Positions 1 to 7,585 of a stretch of 32,832 nucleotides of DNA are shown here, one piece after another. The stretch's first letter is position 1. The number at the start of each line of letters is the position of its first letter. Origin of the DNA: Candidatus Nanohalarchaeota archaeon QJJ-7 (GTDB taxonomy: Archaea; Nanohalarchaeota; Nanosalinia; Nanosalinales; Nanohalalkaliarchaeaceae); the NCBI GenBank assembly GCA_022865215.1, contig JALIDP010000008.1, forward strand, positions 1-32,832. Reading direction: 5' to 3'. Below the pieces are notes generated by a model. It saw only the letters and a list, made by a program, of their open reading frames with translations. It made no database searches and was not told the origin of the DNA. A program made the translations under genes and the position numbers.

Positions 1-368
1 ATAGGCTCCTCAAAATCTTTCAATACCTCTTCCGGAACGTTGTACACGTCCCGGAGGACGTGCAGATGTTCTTCCTCCCCCTCCTGAAATCGTTTCAGTG
101 CACCGATGATAGGAGTACCTGTAACGTGCCAGGCCATGGGAAAGAGGACGTTGTAACCCTGCATCCGCTTGAAACGTGCGAAGACGTCGGGTAGCGCGAA
201 GGTTCTCACGTGCCCGATATGCATACCGCCGCTTGGATAAGGGTAGGCTACAGTGATGAAGAACTTGTCTTCATCCGAAGGGTCTGCTTGGAAGAGCTCT
301 TCCGAGCGCCACCGCTCCTGCCACCTCTCCTCCATCTCCTTCAGAGATTCGGCGAATTCCTCCGTCAT
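1..368 (-). CDS. leuS: Leucyl-tRNA synthetase, N-terminal fragment
   Basis: This is the first ~122 residues of a class I leucyl-tRNA synthetase, which charges tRNA-Leu with leucine in the cytoplasm; the rest lies beyond position 1. The class I signature is visible as YPYPSGGMHIGHVRTF (HIGH motif MHIGH), followed by the LeuRS-type stretch MAWHVTGTPI, where editing-domain insertion begins in archaeal LeuRS. The ATG at 368 is preceded by an AAGGAGG-like sequence (374-380) and by an AT-rich box near 387-397. The gene is divergent from the ABC transporter operon starting at 441. ValRS and IleRS have similar N-termini, but the 'YPYPSG.MH.GH.R' form with an early 'AWH.TGTPI' is typical of archaeal LeuRS. 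Identity is fairly sure; completeness cannot be judged. Confidence 0.88.
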   Translation of the reverse strand, partial: MTEEFAESLKEMEERWQERWRSEELFQADPSDEDKFFITVAYPYPSGGMHIGHVRTFALPDVFARFKRMQGYNVLFPMAWHVTGTPIIGALKRFQEGEEEHLHVLRDVYNVPEEVLKDFEEP

Positions 369-386
369 AGGAACCTCCTTCTCTGG

Positions 387-418
387 AATTTTTATGTAGC
401 TTTCCACAGGTTTAAATC
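387..418. promoter_or_regulatory. Divergent TATA-like boxes for leuS and the ABC operon
   Basis: The 72-bp gap between the leuS and ABC ATPase starts holds two AT-rich boxes. TTTAAAT (411-417) lies about 28 nt before the ATG at 441, and on the other strand ATAAAAATT (387-396) lies about 24 nt before the leuS ATG at 368. This spacing suits archaeal TATA/TBP promoters giving leaderless or nearly leaderless mRNAs. No BRE was confirmed. Confidence 0.5.
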
Positions 419-440
419 TCTACGCTTCTAAACCGTTTTT

Positions 441-1118
441 ATGGCCGAGATAGAGCTTGAAGGTGTCCGGAAGCACTACCAGATGGGGGAGACCACAGTC
501 GAGGCTCTCCGCGGTTCTTCCATGACTGTAGATGACGGAGAGTTCATCGCCATCATGGGTCCTTCAGGTTCAGGGAAGTCGACCCTGATGAACATGGTCG
601 GTGCTCTCGACAAGCCGACCTCGGGGACAGTGGAGGTCGGAGGGACGGACGTTTCAGGTCTTTCGAGGTCGCAGCTGGCGATACTCAGGAGGAAGAAGGT
701 AGGGTTCGTTTTCCAGCAGTTCAACCTGATCTCCACGATGGATGCGGTTGAGAACGTCGCTCTTCCCCTGATATTCCAGGGGACTCCAAGCAAGGAGAGG
801 AAGAAGAGGGCAGTCGAATACCTGGAGAAAGTCGATTTAGGTGATCGCCTCCATCACCGACCTTCAGAGCTTTCAGGGGGCCAGAGGCAGAGGGTCTCTA
901 TCGCCCGCGCTCTTGTCAACAAACCGGATATAATCCTGGCCGACGAGCCGACAGGGAACGTGGACACTGAAACTGGAGATAAGATAATGGAGTTGCTCAT
1001 GGATTTAAAGGAAGAAGGTAAAACTATTGTTATGGTGACTCACGACCCGCACGATGCCGAGTTCGCTGATCGCGTTGTCGAGATAAGGGACGGCGTGACA
1101 GCACCTAAGGAGGACTGA
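441..1118 (+). CDS. MacB/LolD-type ABC transporter ATP-binding protein
   Basis: This 225-residue ATPase is the cytoplasmic motor of a MacB/LolCDE-type (type VII) ABC system, which couples ATP hydrolysis to mechanical work on extracytoplasmic substrates instead of classical transmembrane passage. Visible motifs are Walker [10 protein letters not shown] (40-48), Q-loop around Q92-Q93, signature LSGGQRQR (144-151), Walker B IILADE (164-169) and the switch His in VTHD (201). Length and the QQFNL Q-loop are typical of the LolD/MacB-ATPase/FtsE group. The gene is followed after 6 nt by a surface CARDB-type protein and then by the matching permease, so the three genes look like one operon. The substrate is not apparent; in other organisms the family moves lipoproteins, peptides or antibiotics. 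Confidence 0.93.
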   Translation: MAEIELEGVRKHYQMGETTVEALRGSSMTVDDGEFIAIMGPSGSGKSTLMNMVGALDKPTSGTVEVGGTDVSGLSRSQLAILRRKKVGFVFQQFNLISTMDAVENVALPLIFQGTPSKERKKRAVEYLEKVDLGDRLHHRPSELSGGQRQRVSIARALVNKPDIILADEPTGNVDTETGDKIMELLMDLKEEGKTIVMVTHDPHDAEFADRVVEIRDGVTAPKED

Positions 1119-1124
1119 TAACTG

Positions 1125-2324
1125 ATGAGAAAACTGATAACTATCCTGGCTCTGTTGGCGGTTATAATACCTGCAGCTTCTGCACAGGGAAACTCTGTGA
1201 ACGTTGACATGGAAGTTATAAAGACGGAGCCTGTCCCACTACAGACCTCGGAGTACGCAGAAGTATGGCTGAGAGTGAAGAACAACGGTTCCGCGACAGC
1301 CGAGAACCTTGAACTGGAGTATACCCCTACGTTCCCGTTTTCAGTTGACCCAGATGAGAAGACTAACTGGGATATCGATCGGCTTCTTCCCGGCCAGTCT
1401 CATCACGTCCATCTACAGGTCAGGGTGGACGAGAACGCGGTCCACGGCTCCAACGACCTGAAGTTCAGATGGAGTTCCGGATCCGGCGACATATGGATAG
1501 AGGAAAAAGTTTCTGTCGAGGTGAGGACAGATGATGCAGCTCTCGCGGTCCGTTCGGTAGATTTCCCGGAGAAGGTCGGTCCAGGCACCTCGAACCCGAT
1601 GACCCTGGAACTGGAGAACCTGGCCGATTCTCAACTGAAGAACATCGATATCTCTCTTGACCTTTCAGACCTGCCGTTCGCAGCCTCAGACACTACGCAG
1701 AAGAGAGTCCAGAAGCTGGGTTCTGGAGAAGTCTCGGAAACTTCCTTCAGTTTACAGGTCGACGAGTCTGCCGAGAACGGGGTCTACCGCGTCCCTGTGA
1801 CGCTGGAATACGAGAACGAGGCAGGGACCTCTTTCACGCGTGACCTGACGACAGGGGTGGTCGTGGGAGGAGATTCACAGCTGGAAGTGGGAGTGGAAGA
1901 AAGAGAGCTTATGGAGCCGGGAAACAGCGGCATAGTGACTCTGAGGATAGTCAATCGGGGCCAGGGACTGGCAAGGTTCGTGAGCATGGAACTGGAGGAG
2001 ACCCAGGATTACGAGGTGCTTTCTTCCCCGGATATCTACCTCGGGAATATGCAGCCGGACGATTACCAGACTGCCTCGTTCGATTTATACGCGGAGAGGG
2101 CCGCTTCTAGCCTTGAGATGCCTGTGAGACTGGAATACAAGGATGCGTCAGGTGTACAGAGAGAGGAGGTCCGGCAGGTATCACTGGAGCTCTACACCCA
2201 GGACGAGATGAAACGGTTCCAGCTCTCGGGAGGCGACAACATCATCCTCTACGCGGTCGCTGTCCTCGCGGTGCTGGCGGCTGCCGGATTATACTGGAGG
2301 AGAAGGAAGAGGAACCAGGTGTAG
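1125..2324 (+). CDS. Surface-anchored CARDB/NEW3-like protein of the MacB-type module
   Basis: This 399-residue protein has a cleavable-looking signal peptide (hydrophobic ~5-16, then AASA|Q near residue 20), a long extracellular beta-rich part, and a C-terminal membrane anchor (about 374-391, NIILYAVAVLAVLAAAGLYW) followed by a basic RRRKRNQ tail. The ectodomain seems to hold three Ig-like CARDB/NEW3 (COG1361-type) repeats, recognisable by recurring 'LRVKNNGSATAENLELE', 'LELENLADSQLKNIDI' and 'LRIVNRGQGLARFVSME' segments near 50, 160 and 270. It sits between the ABC ATPase and the permease with gaps of 6 and 3 nt. Archaeal MacB-like loci often carry such a COG1361 protein, which I infer is an extracellular partner replacing the bacterial adaptor MacA. 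The exact role is unknown. Confidence 0.8.
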   Translation: MRKLITILALLAVIIPAASAQGNSVNVDMEVIKTEPVPLQTSEYAEVWLRVKNNGSATAENLELEYTPTFPFSVDPDEKTNWDIDRLLPGQSHHVHLQVRVDENAVHGSNDLKFRWSSGSGDIWIEEKVSVEVRTDDAALAVRSVDFPEKVGPGTSNPMTLELENLADSQLKNIDISLDLSDLPFAASDTTQKRVQKLGSGEVSETSFSLQVDESAENGVYRVPVTLEYENEAGTSFTRDLTTGVVVGGDSQLEVGVEERELMEPGNSGIVTLRIVNRGQGLARFVSMELEETQDYEVLSSPDIYLGNMQPDDYQTASFDLYAERAASSLEMPVRLEYKDASGVQREEVRQVSLELYTQDEMKRFQLSGGDNIILYAVAVLAVLAAAGLYWRRRKRNQV

Positions 2325-2327
2325 ACG

Positions 2328-3536
2328 GTGAGAGCGGATCTGGCCGTTCTGGCAGTCAGGAACATACTAAACAGGAAGAGGAGGTCGTGGCTCACGGTTA
2401 TAGGCATCTTCATAGGGATCGCGGCGGTCGTTGCTTTGATCTCTCTTGGCCAGGGCTTGGATCAGGCTATAACTGGAGAGTTCGAGAGTATAGGGGCGGA
2501 CAAGGTCTTCGTCACTCCCGGGGGGGACCCCACGGGCAGCACCAGCTTCTCCCAGAGCTCTACAGTCATCCGTGACAGCGACCTGAGAGCTGTCCGGAGG
2601 GCTCGAGGTGTGGACGAGGCGGAAGGAGCGTTGATGCGTTCGACACGTCTAACCTATCAGGATTCGACAGCTTTCGCCAGCGTTGTTGGAATACCTTCAG
2701 GGAGCCAACTCCTGGAGGAGAGCTTCTCCTTCACCATAGATGAGGGCAGGATGATAAGAGGGACAGACCGTTCAGGGGTGGTTATCGGGAGCAGGGTCGC
2801 GGACGGGGTGTTCGAAGAGGATGTCGAACTCCGGAGGAAGGTGGGGTTCCAGAACAATGAATTCCGGGTTGTAGGTGTTCTTGAAGCTACAGGCGATCCT
2901 GGAGTAGATGCCGCAGTTATAATGCCTTACGATAGAGCACAGGAGATCTTCGATACCGGAGACGTCTATGACTACGTGGTCGCGCGGCAGCAGGCAGGCT
3001 TCGAGGCAGAACAGGTCAAGGAGAATATCGAGAGATCCCTGAGAAACGAGAGAGGTCTTGACGAGGGGGACGAGGACTTTACAGTTTCCACTCCCGCGGA
3101 TATTTTATCATCATTCCAGAGCGTTCTCGGGATAGTCCAGGCTATAGTGGTAGGGATCGCGTCCATATCTTTACTTGTAGGGGGTGTCGGTATAATGAAC
3201 ACGATGTACACCGCGGTGAAGGAGCGGACGCGGGAGATCGGGGTTATGAAGGCGGTAGGGGCGGAGGACCGCCAGATAATGATTCTTTTCCTGCTCGAAT
3301 CAGGTCTTATAGGTCTGGTAGGAGGTATTGTAGGTGTAACTGTAGGCCTGGGGATAAGCAAGGGGTTCGTGTTCGCGGCCCGTCAGTACTCCGCACTTCC
3401 GCTGGAGGCTGCGGTGTCCTGGGGGTTGATAGTAGGTGCGCTGCTGTTCGCGTTCCTTGTAGGAGCGCTTTCCGGGGTTCTACCGGCAAGGACAGCGGCC
3501 AAGCTCGAACCGGCCGACGCTCTGAGATATGAGTAG
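2328..3536 (+). CDS. MacB/FtsX-family ABC permease
   Basis: This 402-residue permease starts with GTG three nt after the stop of the upstream gene, so it is probably translationally coupled. The topology is that of MacB: one N-terminal helix (about 20-42, LTVIGIFIGIAAVVALISLG), a large extracellular MacB_PCD domain (about 45-265), then three helices forming the FtsX domain (about 268-295, 323-350, 365-390) and a C-terminal 'PARTAAKLEPADALRYE', the family's conserved ending. The cytoplasmic coupling segment 'KERTREIGVMKAVGA' (~298-312) is clearly present. The ectodomain contains a short Gly/Ser/Thr-rich loop near residues 65-80. Together with the two upstream genes it forms a complete MacB-like transporter. 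Confidence 0.92.
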   Translation: MRADLAVLAVRNILNRKRRSWLTVIGIFIGIAAVVALISLGQGLDQAITGEFESIGADKVFVTPGGDPTGSTSFSQSSTVIRDSDLRAVRRARGVDEAEGALMRSTRLTYQDSTAFASVVGIPSGSQLLEESFSFTIDEGRMIRGTDRSGVVIGSRVADGVFEEDVELRRKVGFQNNEFRVVGVLEATGDPGVDAAVIMPYDRAQEIFDTGDVYDYVVARQQAGFEAEQVKENIERSLRNERGLDEGDEDFTVSTPADILSSFQSVLGIVQAIVVGIASISLLVGGVGIMNTMYTAVKERTREIGVMKAVGAEDRQIMILFLLESGLIGLVGGIVGVTVGLGISKGFVFAARQYSALPLEAAVSWGLIVGALLFAFLVGALSGVLPARTAAKLEPADALRYE

Positions 3537-3554
3537 CGTCCGTTACCACCCACC

Positions 3555-3564
3555 AATATAAAAG
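3555..3564 (+). promoter_or_regulatory. TATA-like box for minD
   Basis: AATATAAAAG is centred about 28 nt before the ATG at 3587, the spacing expected for a leaderless archaeal transcript. Confidence 0.5.
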
Positions 3565-3586
3565 ACTTGCCGCCTATTTCGGGGGT

Positions 3587-4354
3587 ATGACCCGACTTAT
3601 CTGCGTTTCTAGTGGTAAGGGTGGTGTCGGGAAGACCACGGTTACTTCAAACCTCGGTTCTGCACTGACTGAGTTCGGTATGGACACTCTGGTCATGGAC
3701 ACCAACCTAACCAACCCCAATCTCGGCTTCCATCTCGGGATCCCCCTGTACCCGAACACCTTACACGATGTTCTGAGGGACGAGGCCCACATAACTGAGG
3801 CGACATATATCCATAATTCTGGTCTCCGAGTCGTTCCTGCAGGCCTGTCGGTCGATGACCTGAAGGACACGAACCCGGAGGAGCTTGGCGATGTTTTACT
3901 GGACGCGGTCGGAGAACCTGAGTTCGTTATACTGGACTCTGCTGCAGGTCTCGGTCAAGAATCAGTTAACTCGATAGAAGCATCGGACGAGCTTATCGTG
4001 GTTACAAACCCGAACCTTCCAGCAGTCACTGACGCGCTGAAGACCGCGAAGATCGCGGAGGATGCAGGAACTCACGTTCTTGGAGTGGTTCTGAACCGGA
4101 TGAAGGGGCACGACTCCGAACTTTCTGTAGGGGAAGTAGAGGATATGACCGGTTATCCTGTGGTCGCGGAAGTCCCTGAACACGACGTGGTCGACGAGGC
4201 GATAGCCAAAAAGTCGCCGGTGGTACATCATGCACCCGATCATCACGTATCGGAGAGGTTCAGGAAGCTGGCAGCAGACCTTGCAGGCATCGATTACGTG
4301 CCTGAAAGGAGGAGAGAAGGGATTTTCGACCGTATAAGGTCATTCTTCGGTTGA
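3587..4354 (+). CDS. minD: MinD-like ParA-family ATPase
   Basis: This 255-residue P-loop ATPase belongs to the MinD/ParA family, dimerising ATPases that position proteins at the membrane. The deviant Walker A motif SSGKGGVGKTTVTSNLG contains the signature Lys (K11) and the catalytic-loop Lys (K16). 'LVMDTNLTNPNLGFHLGI' is switch I and 'FVILDSAAGLG' is switch II/Walker B. The C-terminus EGIFDRIRSFFG is a short amphipathic basic/hydrophobic helix resembling the membrane-targeting tail of MinD, which argues for MinD over soluble ParA or Mrp. Archaea lack MinC, and archaeal MinD proteins position chemosensory, archaellum or other polar structures. The gene stands alone behind its own TATA-like box and converges on pheT. 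Its cargo is unknown. Confidence 0.88.
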   Translation: MTRLICVSSGKGGVGKTTVTSNLGSALTEFGMDTLVMDTNLTNPNLGFHLGIPLYPNTLHDVLRDEAHITEATYIHNSGLRVVPAGLSVDDLKDTNPEELGDVLLDAVGEPEFVILDSAAGLGQESVNSIEASDELIVVTNPNLPAVTDALKTAKIAEDAGTHVLGVVLNRMKGHDSELSVGEVEDMTGYPVVAEVPEHDVVDEAIAKKSPVVHHAPDHHVSERFRKLAADLAGIDYVPERRREGIFDRIRSFFG

Positions 4355-4381
4355 GTCTCCAGGAATAAGAGCGGAAAGACG

Positions 4382-6088
4382 CTACTTTACCGCATCCTGT
4401 AGAACGTCCACATATATCTCGAACGCTGCGACAGACACATCAAGACCCCAGCTATCTCTTACTTCCTCGTTTATCTCTCCTATTATACCTGCTTCCTCAC
4501 CGTCCAGAACGATATTGCCGCACCTCTTGTCCCTGAAGCTTCCATGAGAAAGTTCTTCAACCTCGAACTCTAAGCCGAGCTCCTTCGCGACTGACTGTAG
4601 AACCCCGCGGACCTCGGAGAAACCGGTTTCAGAACCTGCGGATACGTAGGCGAGCTGGTAGGAATCATCTGCTCCTGTATGCGAATGATCCTCTAGCTCC
4701 GAGACCTTGCCGACCTCGAACAACTTCTGAGGGTAACGGTTGTGCTGGTTGTTGCCAAGCACCTCCATAAGAGATGGGAGGACCCAGTTCCTGACCACGG
4801 TGTATTCCTCGGTCAGTGGGTTCGCCATCGAGACAACTTCTTCTTTCTCTTTATCCATCCTATCGAACAGCTTCTCGCGGTTGGACAGGATGAAGGTCAT
4901 CGTTTCCTGGGCTCCTGTACCGACCATAAGTTCGCGTAAACTGTCGCGGAAGACTGTCCTGTCGTCCTCTCCTCCGATGGTCGAGACCTCCGGGATCTCC
5001 TCCTCCACGTTACCGTATCCATAACCGATGACGACGTCCTCTATAACATCGTAAGGGTGCATGACGTCGGCCCTGTAGGCAGGAACCGTGACGAGGAGCT
5101 TGTCTCCTTCGATCTCCACACCGTAAAGCATCTTCTCCAGCTGCTCTTTGATACCTTCCTCTGAAAGGTTATCGAGCCCGGAAACTTCTCTCACGTATTC
5201 CGGGTCTATCTCTCTCAGGTCGCCGGTCATGTCTGGCATTCTCTCTCCCCCCACTTCCACCGATTCGATGGTTCCGCCGCGCTCGTGCAGCGCCGCAACA
5301 AGGATGTTCAGCGCGGTCTCCACCTCTCTTCTTGAAGTCCCTGTAACATCGAGGAAGATGTCGTCTGTGTCATCGTCCACTTCAGTCAGCTCGCCGTTTA
5401 TGATCGGGGGCATGGAAAGGACTTCTCCTTCAGAATCCTGCAGTAACGGATACCGTTCCTCGTCCTCCAGGATCCATCCGTACTTCTTCCCTTTATCGTG
5501 CTCCTCCAGGATATCTCCCAGATTCATCTCTTCATCTCTGCCGAGCGGTACGAACGAGTCTTCCGAAGGATCCGCACCCCTGTAGGTTATCGGGGGTTCC
5601 AGAGGTCCCAGGTCGTGAAGCCCTATCGCTATCTTCTTCCTCTTTCTACCGTAAGTCTCGGTCAGCTTCTCCTGAAGCTGTATTATACTGTTAAGCTCGT
5701 CCTCCTTCAGGTCCAGGTTCTTTATCCTGGCGCATGCGATATGCTTCCTGACGTTCTTCACGGAGCTATCCACTTCTACTTCGATATCTCCGGTCTCCAC
5801 AGGATAATCGACCGCACCGGTTTCAATCTCGAAGAAGCCGCGCAACGCACGGGCGATACCCTCGACGGATAGAAGGTCGGGCCGGTTAGGTTCGACTTCC
5901 ACCTCTATCTTGTCCTCTTCCGAGCTCGTGGAACCGGAGGTTCCATTCGATCGAGCGGAATCTCCCGATTCCGTCGAGTCTTCGAACAGGATTCCGAGCA
6001 TCGAACCTTCCTCTTCCAGCTTTTCCACGCCCAGTTCCTCCCCGACCAGTTCTTCCAGGTGAGGTTTCGATATCTCGACTACAGCCAT
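4382..6088 (-). CDS. pheT: Phenylalanyl-tRNA synthetase beta subunit
   Basis: This 568-residue protein is the beta chain of the (alpha-beta)2 PheRS, carrying tRNA binding and editing of mis-charged Tyr-tRNA. The archaeal N-terminus is visible with 'VEVEPNRPDLLSVEGIARALRG' (~61-82). It is followed by the B3/B4 editing region (DIFLDVTGTSRREVETALNILVAAL near 240-265), the B5 domain and a catalytic-like C-terminal module with 'YTVVRNWVLPSLMEVLGNNQH'. As in archaea, no C-terminal anticodon-binding FDX domain is present. The start is 1 nt downstream of the pheS stop, so the pair is an operon. Unusual: residues ~35-58 form a Ser/Gly/acidic insertion in the loop just before the NRPD motif, encoded by a palindromic element (5925-5986) also found in the Hel308-like gene. 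Confidence 0.96.
   Translation of the reverse strand: MAVVEISKPHLEELVGEELGVEKLEEEGSMLGILFEDSTESGDSARSNGTSGSTSSEEDKIEVEVEPNRPDLLSVEGIARALRGFFEIETGAVDYPVETGDIEVEVDSSVKNVRKHIACARIKNLDLKEDELNSIIQLQEKLTETYGRKRKKIAIGLHDLGPLEPPITYRGADPSEDSFVPLGRDEEMNLGDILEEHDKGKKYGWILEDEERYPLLQDSEGEVLSMPPIINGELTEVDDDTDDIFLDVTGTSRREVETALNILVAALHERGGTIESVEVGGERMPDMTGDLREIDPEYVREVSGLDNLSEEGIKEQLEKMLYGVEIEGDKLLVTVPAYRADVMHPYDVIEDVVIGYGYGNVEEEIPEVSTIGGEDDRTVFRDSLRELMVGTGAQETMTFILSNREKLFDRMDKEKEEVVSMANPLTEEYTVVRNWVLPSLMEVLGNNQHNRYPQKLFEVGKVSELEDHSHTGADDSYQLAYVSAGSETGFSEVRGVLQSVAKELGLEFEVEELSHGSFRDKRCGNIVLDGEEAGIIGEINEEVRDSWGLDVSVAAFEIYVDVLQDAVK
5925..5986 (-). repeat. In-frame palindromic insertion element, copy 1 (in pheT)
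   Basis: A 62-bp segment matches 31561-31622 without gaps at 51 of 62 positions. On the plus strand it contains a hairpin at 5928-5946 (arms around GGAACC/GGTTCC), the 8-bp palindrome TCGATCGA (5947-5954), and a perfect 7-bp stem CGGAATC/GATTCCG (5956-5973, loop TCCC). CTCG (5925-5928) and CGAG (5975-5978) could close the whole unit. On the coding strand it encodes PheT residues ~35-55, starting with the TTCGAA codons for Phe-Glu and continuing with a Ser/Gly/Asp-rich stretch. Similarity may continue a few codons further on the coding strand (to about 5914) after a 6-nt gap. PheT relatives usually have a short loop here, so I read it as an insertion that kept the frame. Confidence 0.75.
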
Positions 6089-6089
6089 C

Positions 6090-7499
6090 CTATCTCACCC
6101 AGGCCTCCGCATCTCTCAGCAGTTCCAGGTCGTTACGGTAGAGTTCCCGGATGTTATCGATATCATGGTTTCTCATCACCATCCTGTCGACCCCCGGTCC
6201 CCATGCCAGTACAGGTACTTCGAAACCGAGTAGAGGTTTGACCACTTCCGGCCGGAACATGCCTGCGCCTCCGAGACCGATCCATTCCTCCCTCTTCTCA
6301 TCGTAAACATCCATCTCTATCGAGAGTTCTGTGTATGGGTAATAAGCGGGTCTGAAACGGACCTTGTCGAAACCGAGTTTAGAGAAGAACTGTTTGAGAT
6401 ATCCGAGAAGGTTCCTGAAGTTCGCGTCCTCCGCCACCACTATCCCTTCAGTCTGGAAGAACTCTGCGAGGTGCTTCCAGTCCACAGTTTCATTCCGGAA
6501 GTTCCTTCCGACAGCGAAGAACTTCGCAGGGAGGTCGTCCTCGGAAAGTTCCCAGAGAGTCTGTGCTGAGACAGAGGTTGTATGGGTCCTGAGAACGTTC
6601 TTCCTAGCCTCTTCGGCATTCCATGTATAGTCCCATCCGTCGCTCCCGGCCTCCCAGCCGTCCTCGTGCGTCTCTCTTATCCAGTCCACTGAGGAGCCGT
6701 AGTCCTCGATATCGGACTTCTCGGGTTCTTCCATGAAGAAGGTGTCGTGGAGTTCTCGAGCAGGATGATCCTGAGGAGTGTAAAGAGCATCGAAGTTGAG
6801 GAGCGAAGGAACGACTAGAGACCCGTTCATCTCCTGGAAACCCATCTCTACCCAGACACGCCTGATATAGTCATATACCTCGCGTGCGAAGTGTTTACGG
6901 CCGACGAGCGCATCCTTGGCAGGCAGCTCGACGTTGAACTCCTCTTCCACCTCTGAAAGGTCCAGATCCTCTCCCTTTTCGGTAATTATCAAGCGGCGGG
7001 AGACCGTTTCCTCCTCCTGTACCAAGCCCCGATCCCGAATCATGGATGCGATGTCATCCTCGATATGTTCTCCATCCTTGACCCTTTCAAGCGCCTCCAG
7101 TTCCTCGTGCTCCTCGCCCAGCATCTGCTCTCCTTTTTCAGTCAGGTACAGGACTCCTTCTTCTATCTCGATCAGGCCTTTTTCTCTGGCCTTACCTATA
7201 CCGAGCTCGGCGACTTCTCCCAGGCCCTGTATATCTTCGACTGAGGTCTCTCCTCCCTCGACCTTTTCCAGAACCTTCTCCTCTGGAAGCCCGTTTTTGA
7301 GAGTGTCTTTCCCCACTTCTGTGATCTTGTAAGAAACAGTTTTCTCCTCCTCTATCTCAACCAGTTCTTCCTCCTCCAGCCACTGCGCGGGCCGCATCAC
7401 GTTCGGAATCCCGGTCTCTTCCTCCAGTTCCTGAACTCCTCCTTCTCCCTGCTCCTTCAGCTCCATGAGAAGCTCCTGGGCCTGCGGGTGGAGTTCCAT
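6090..7499 (-). CDS. pheS: Phenylalanyl-tRNA synthetase alpha subunit
   Basis: This 469-residue protein is the catalytic alpha chain of PheRS, a class II synthetase forming Phe-tRNA-Phe. The N-terminal ~190 residues are the archaeal/eukaryotic-type winged-helix (DNA-binding-fold) repeats, very rich in Glu. The catalytic core begins near 'HFAREVYDYIRRVWVEMGFQEM' (~203). Class II motif 2 is FFAVGRNFRNETVDWKHLAE (near 320-345), and motif 3 is AWGPGVDRMVM (near 435-445). 'HPARELHDTFF' is the PheRS substrate-pocket region. The size suits an archaeal PheS. A TATA-like box, read GTATTAAAG on the minus strand (7521-7530), lies 26 nt upstream of the ATG at 7499. pheT follows after 1 nt. Confidence 0.96.
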   Translation of the reverse strand: MELHPQAQELLMELKEQGEGGVQELEEETGIPNVMRPAQWLEEEELVEIEEEKTVSYKITEVGKDTLKNGLPEEKVLEKVEGGETSVEDIQGLGEVAELGIGKAREKGLIEIEEGVLYLTEKGEQMLGEEHEELEALERVKDGEHIEDDIASMIRDRGLVQEEETVSRRLIITEKGEDLDLSEVEEEFNVELPAKDALVGRKHFAREVYDYIRRVWVEMGFQEMNGSLVVPSLLNFDALYTPQDHPARELHDTFFMEEPEKSDIEDYGSSVDWIRETHEDGWEAGSDGWDYTWNAEEARKNVLRTHTTSVSAQTLWELSEDDLPAKFFAVGRNFRNETVDWKHLAEFFQTEGIVVAEDANFRNLLGYLKQFFSKLGFDKVRFRPAYYPYTELSIEMDVYDEKREEWIGLGGAGMFRPEVVKPLLGFEVPVLAWGPGVDRMVMRNHDIDNIRELYRNDLELLRDAEAWVR

Positions 7500-7520
7500 G
7501 CCTTTAACCGGTGTTGGAAT

Positions 7521-7530
7521 GCTTTAATAC
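7521..7530 (-). promoter_or_regulatory. TATA-like box for the pheST operon
   Basis: On the minus strand this reads GTATTAAAGC and is centred 26 nt before the pheS ATG at 7499, consistent with a leaderless pheST mRNA. A weaker box (TTCTAAAAGG, 7547-7556) about 35 nt before 7586 may serve the divergent DUF368 gene. Confidence 0.45.
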
Positions 7531-7585
7531 CTGTCGAAGCGCCAGTTCTAAAAGGTGCTGTGACTCAATAAAGTCTGTGGATACG

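Noticed and set aside
2520-2575. Gly/Ser/Thr-rich loop of the MacB permease as another palindromic element copy
   Set aside because: The DNA lacks the shared stems and TCGATCGA core, and MacB ectodomains often have Gly/Ser-rich loops here.
7511-7585. GTG start giving the DUF368 protein 25 extra residues
   Set aside because: The extra residues are Cys/Ser-rich and not membrane- or family-like; the family motif follows naturally from ATG 7586.
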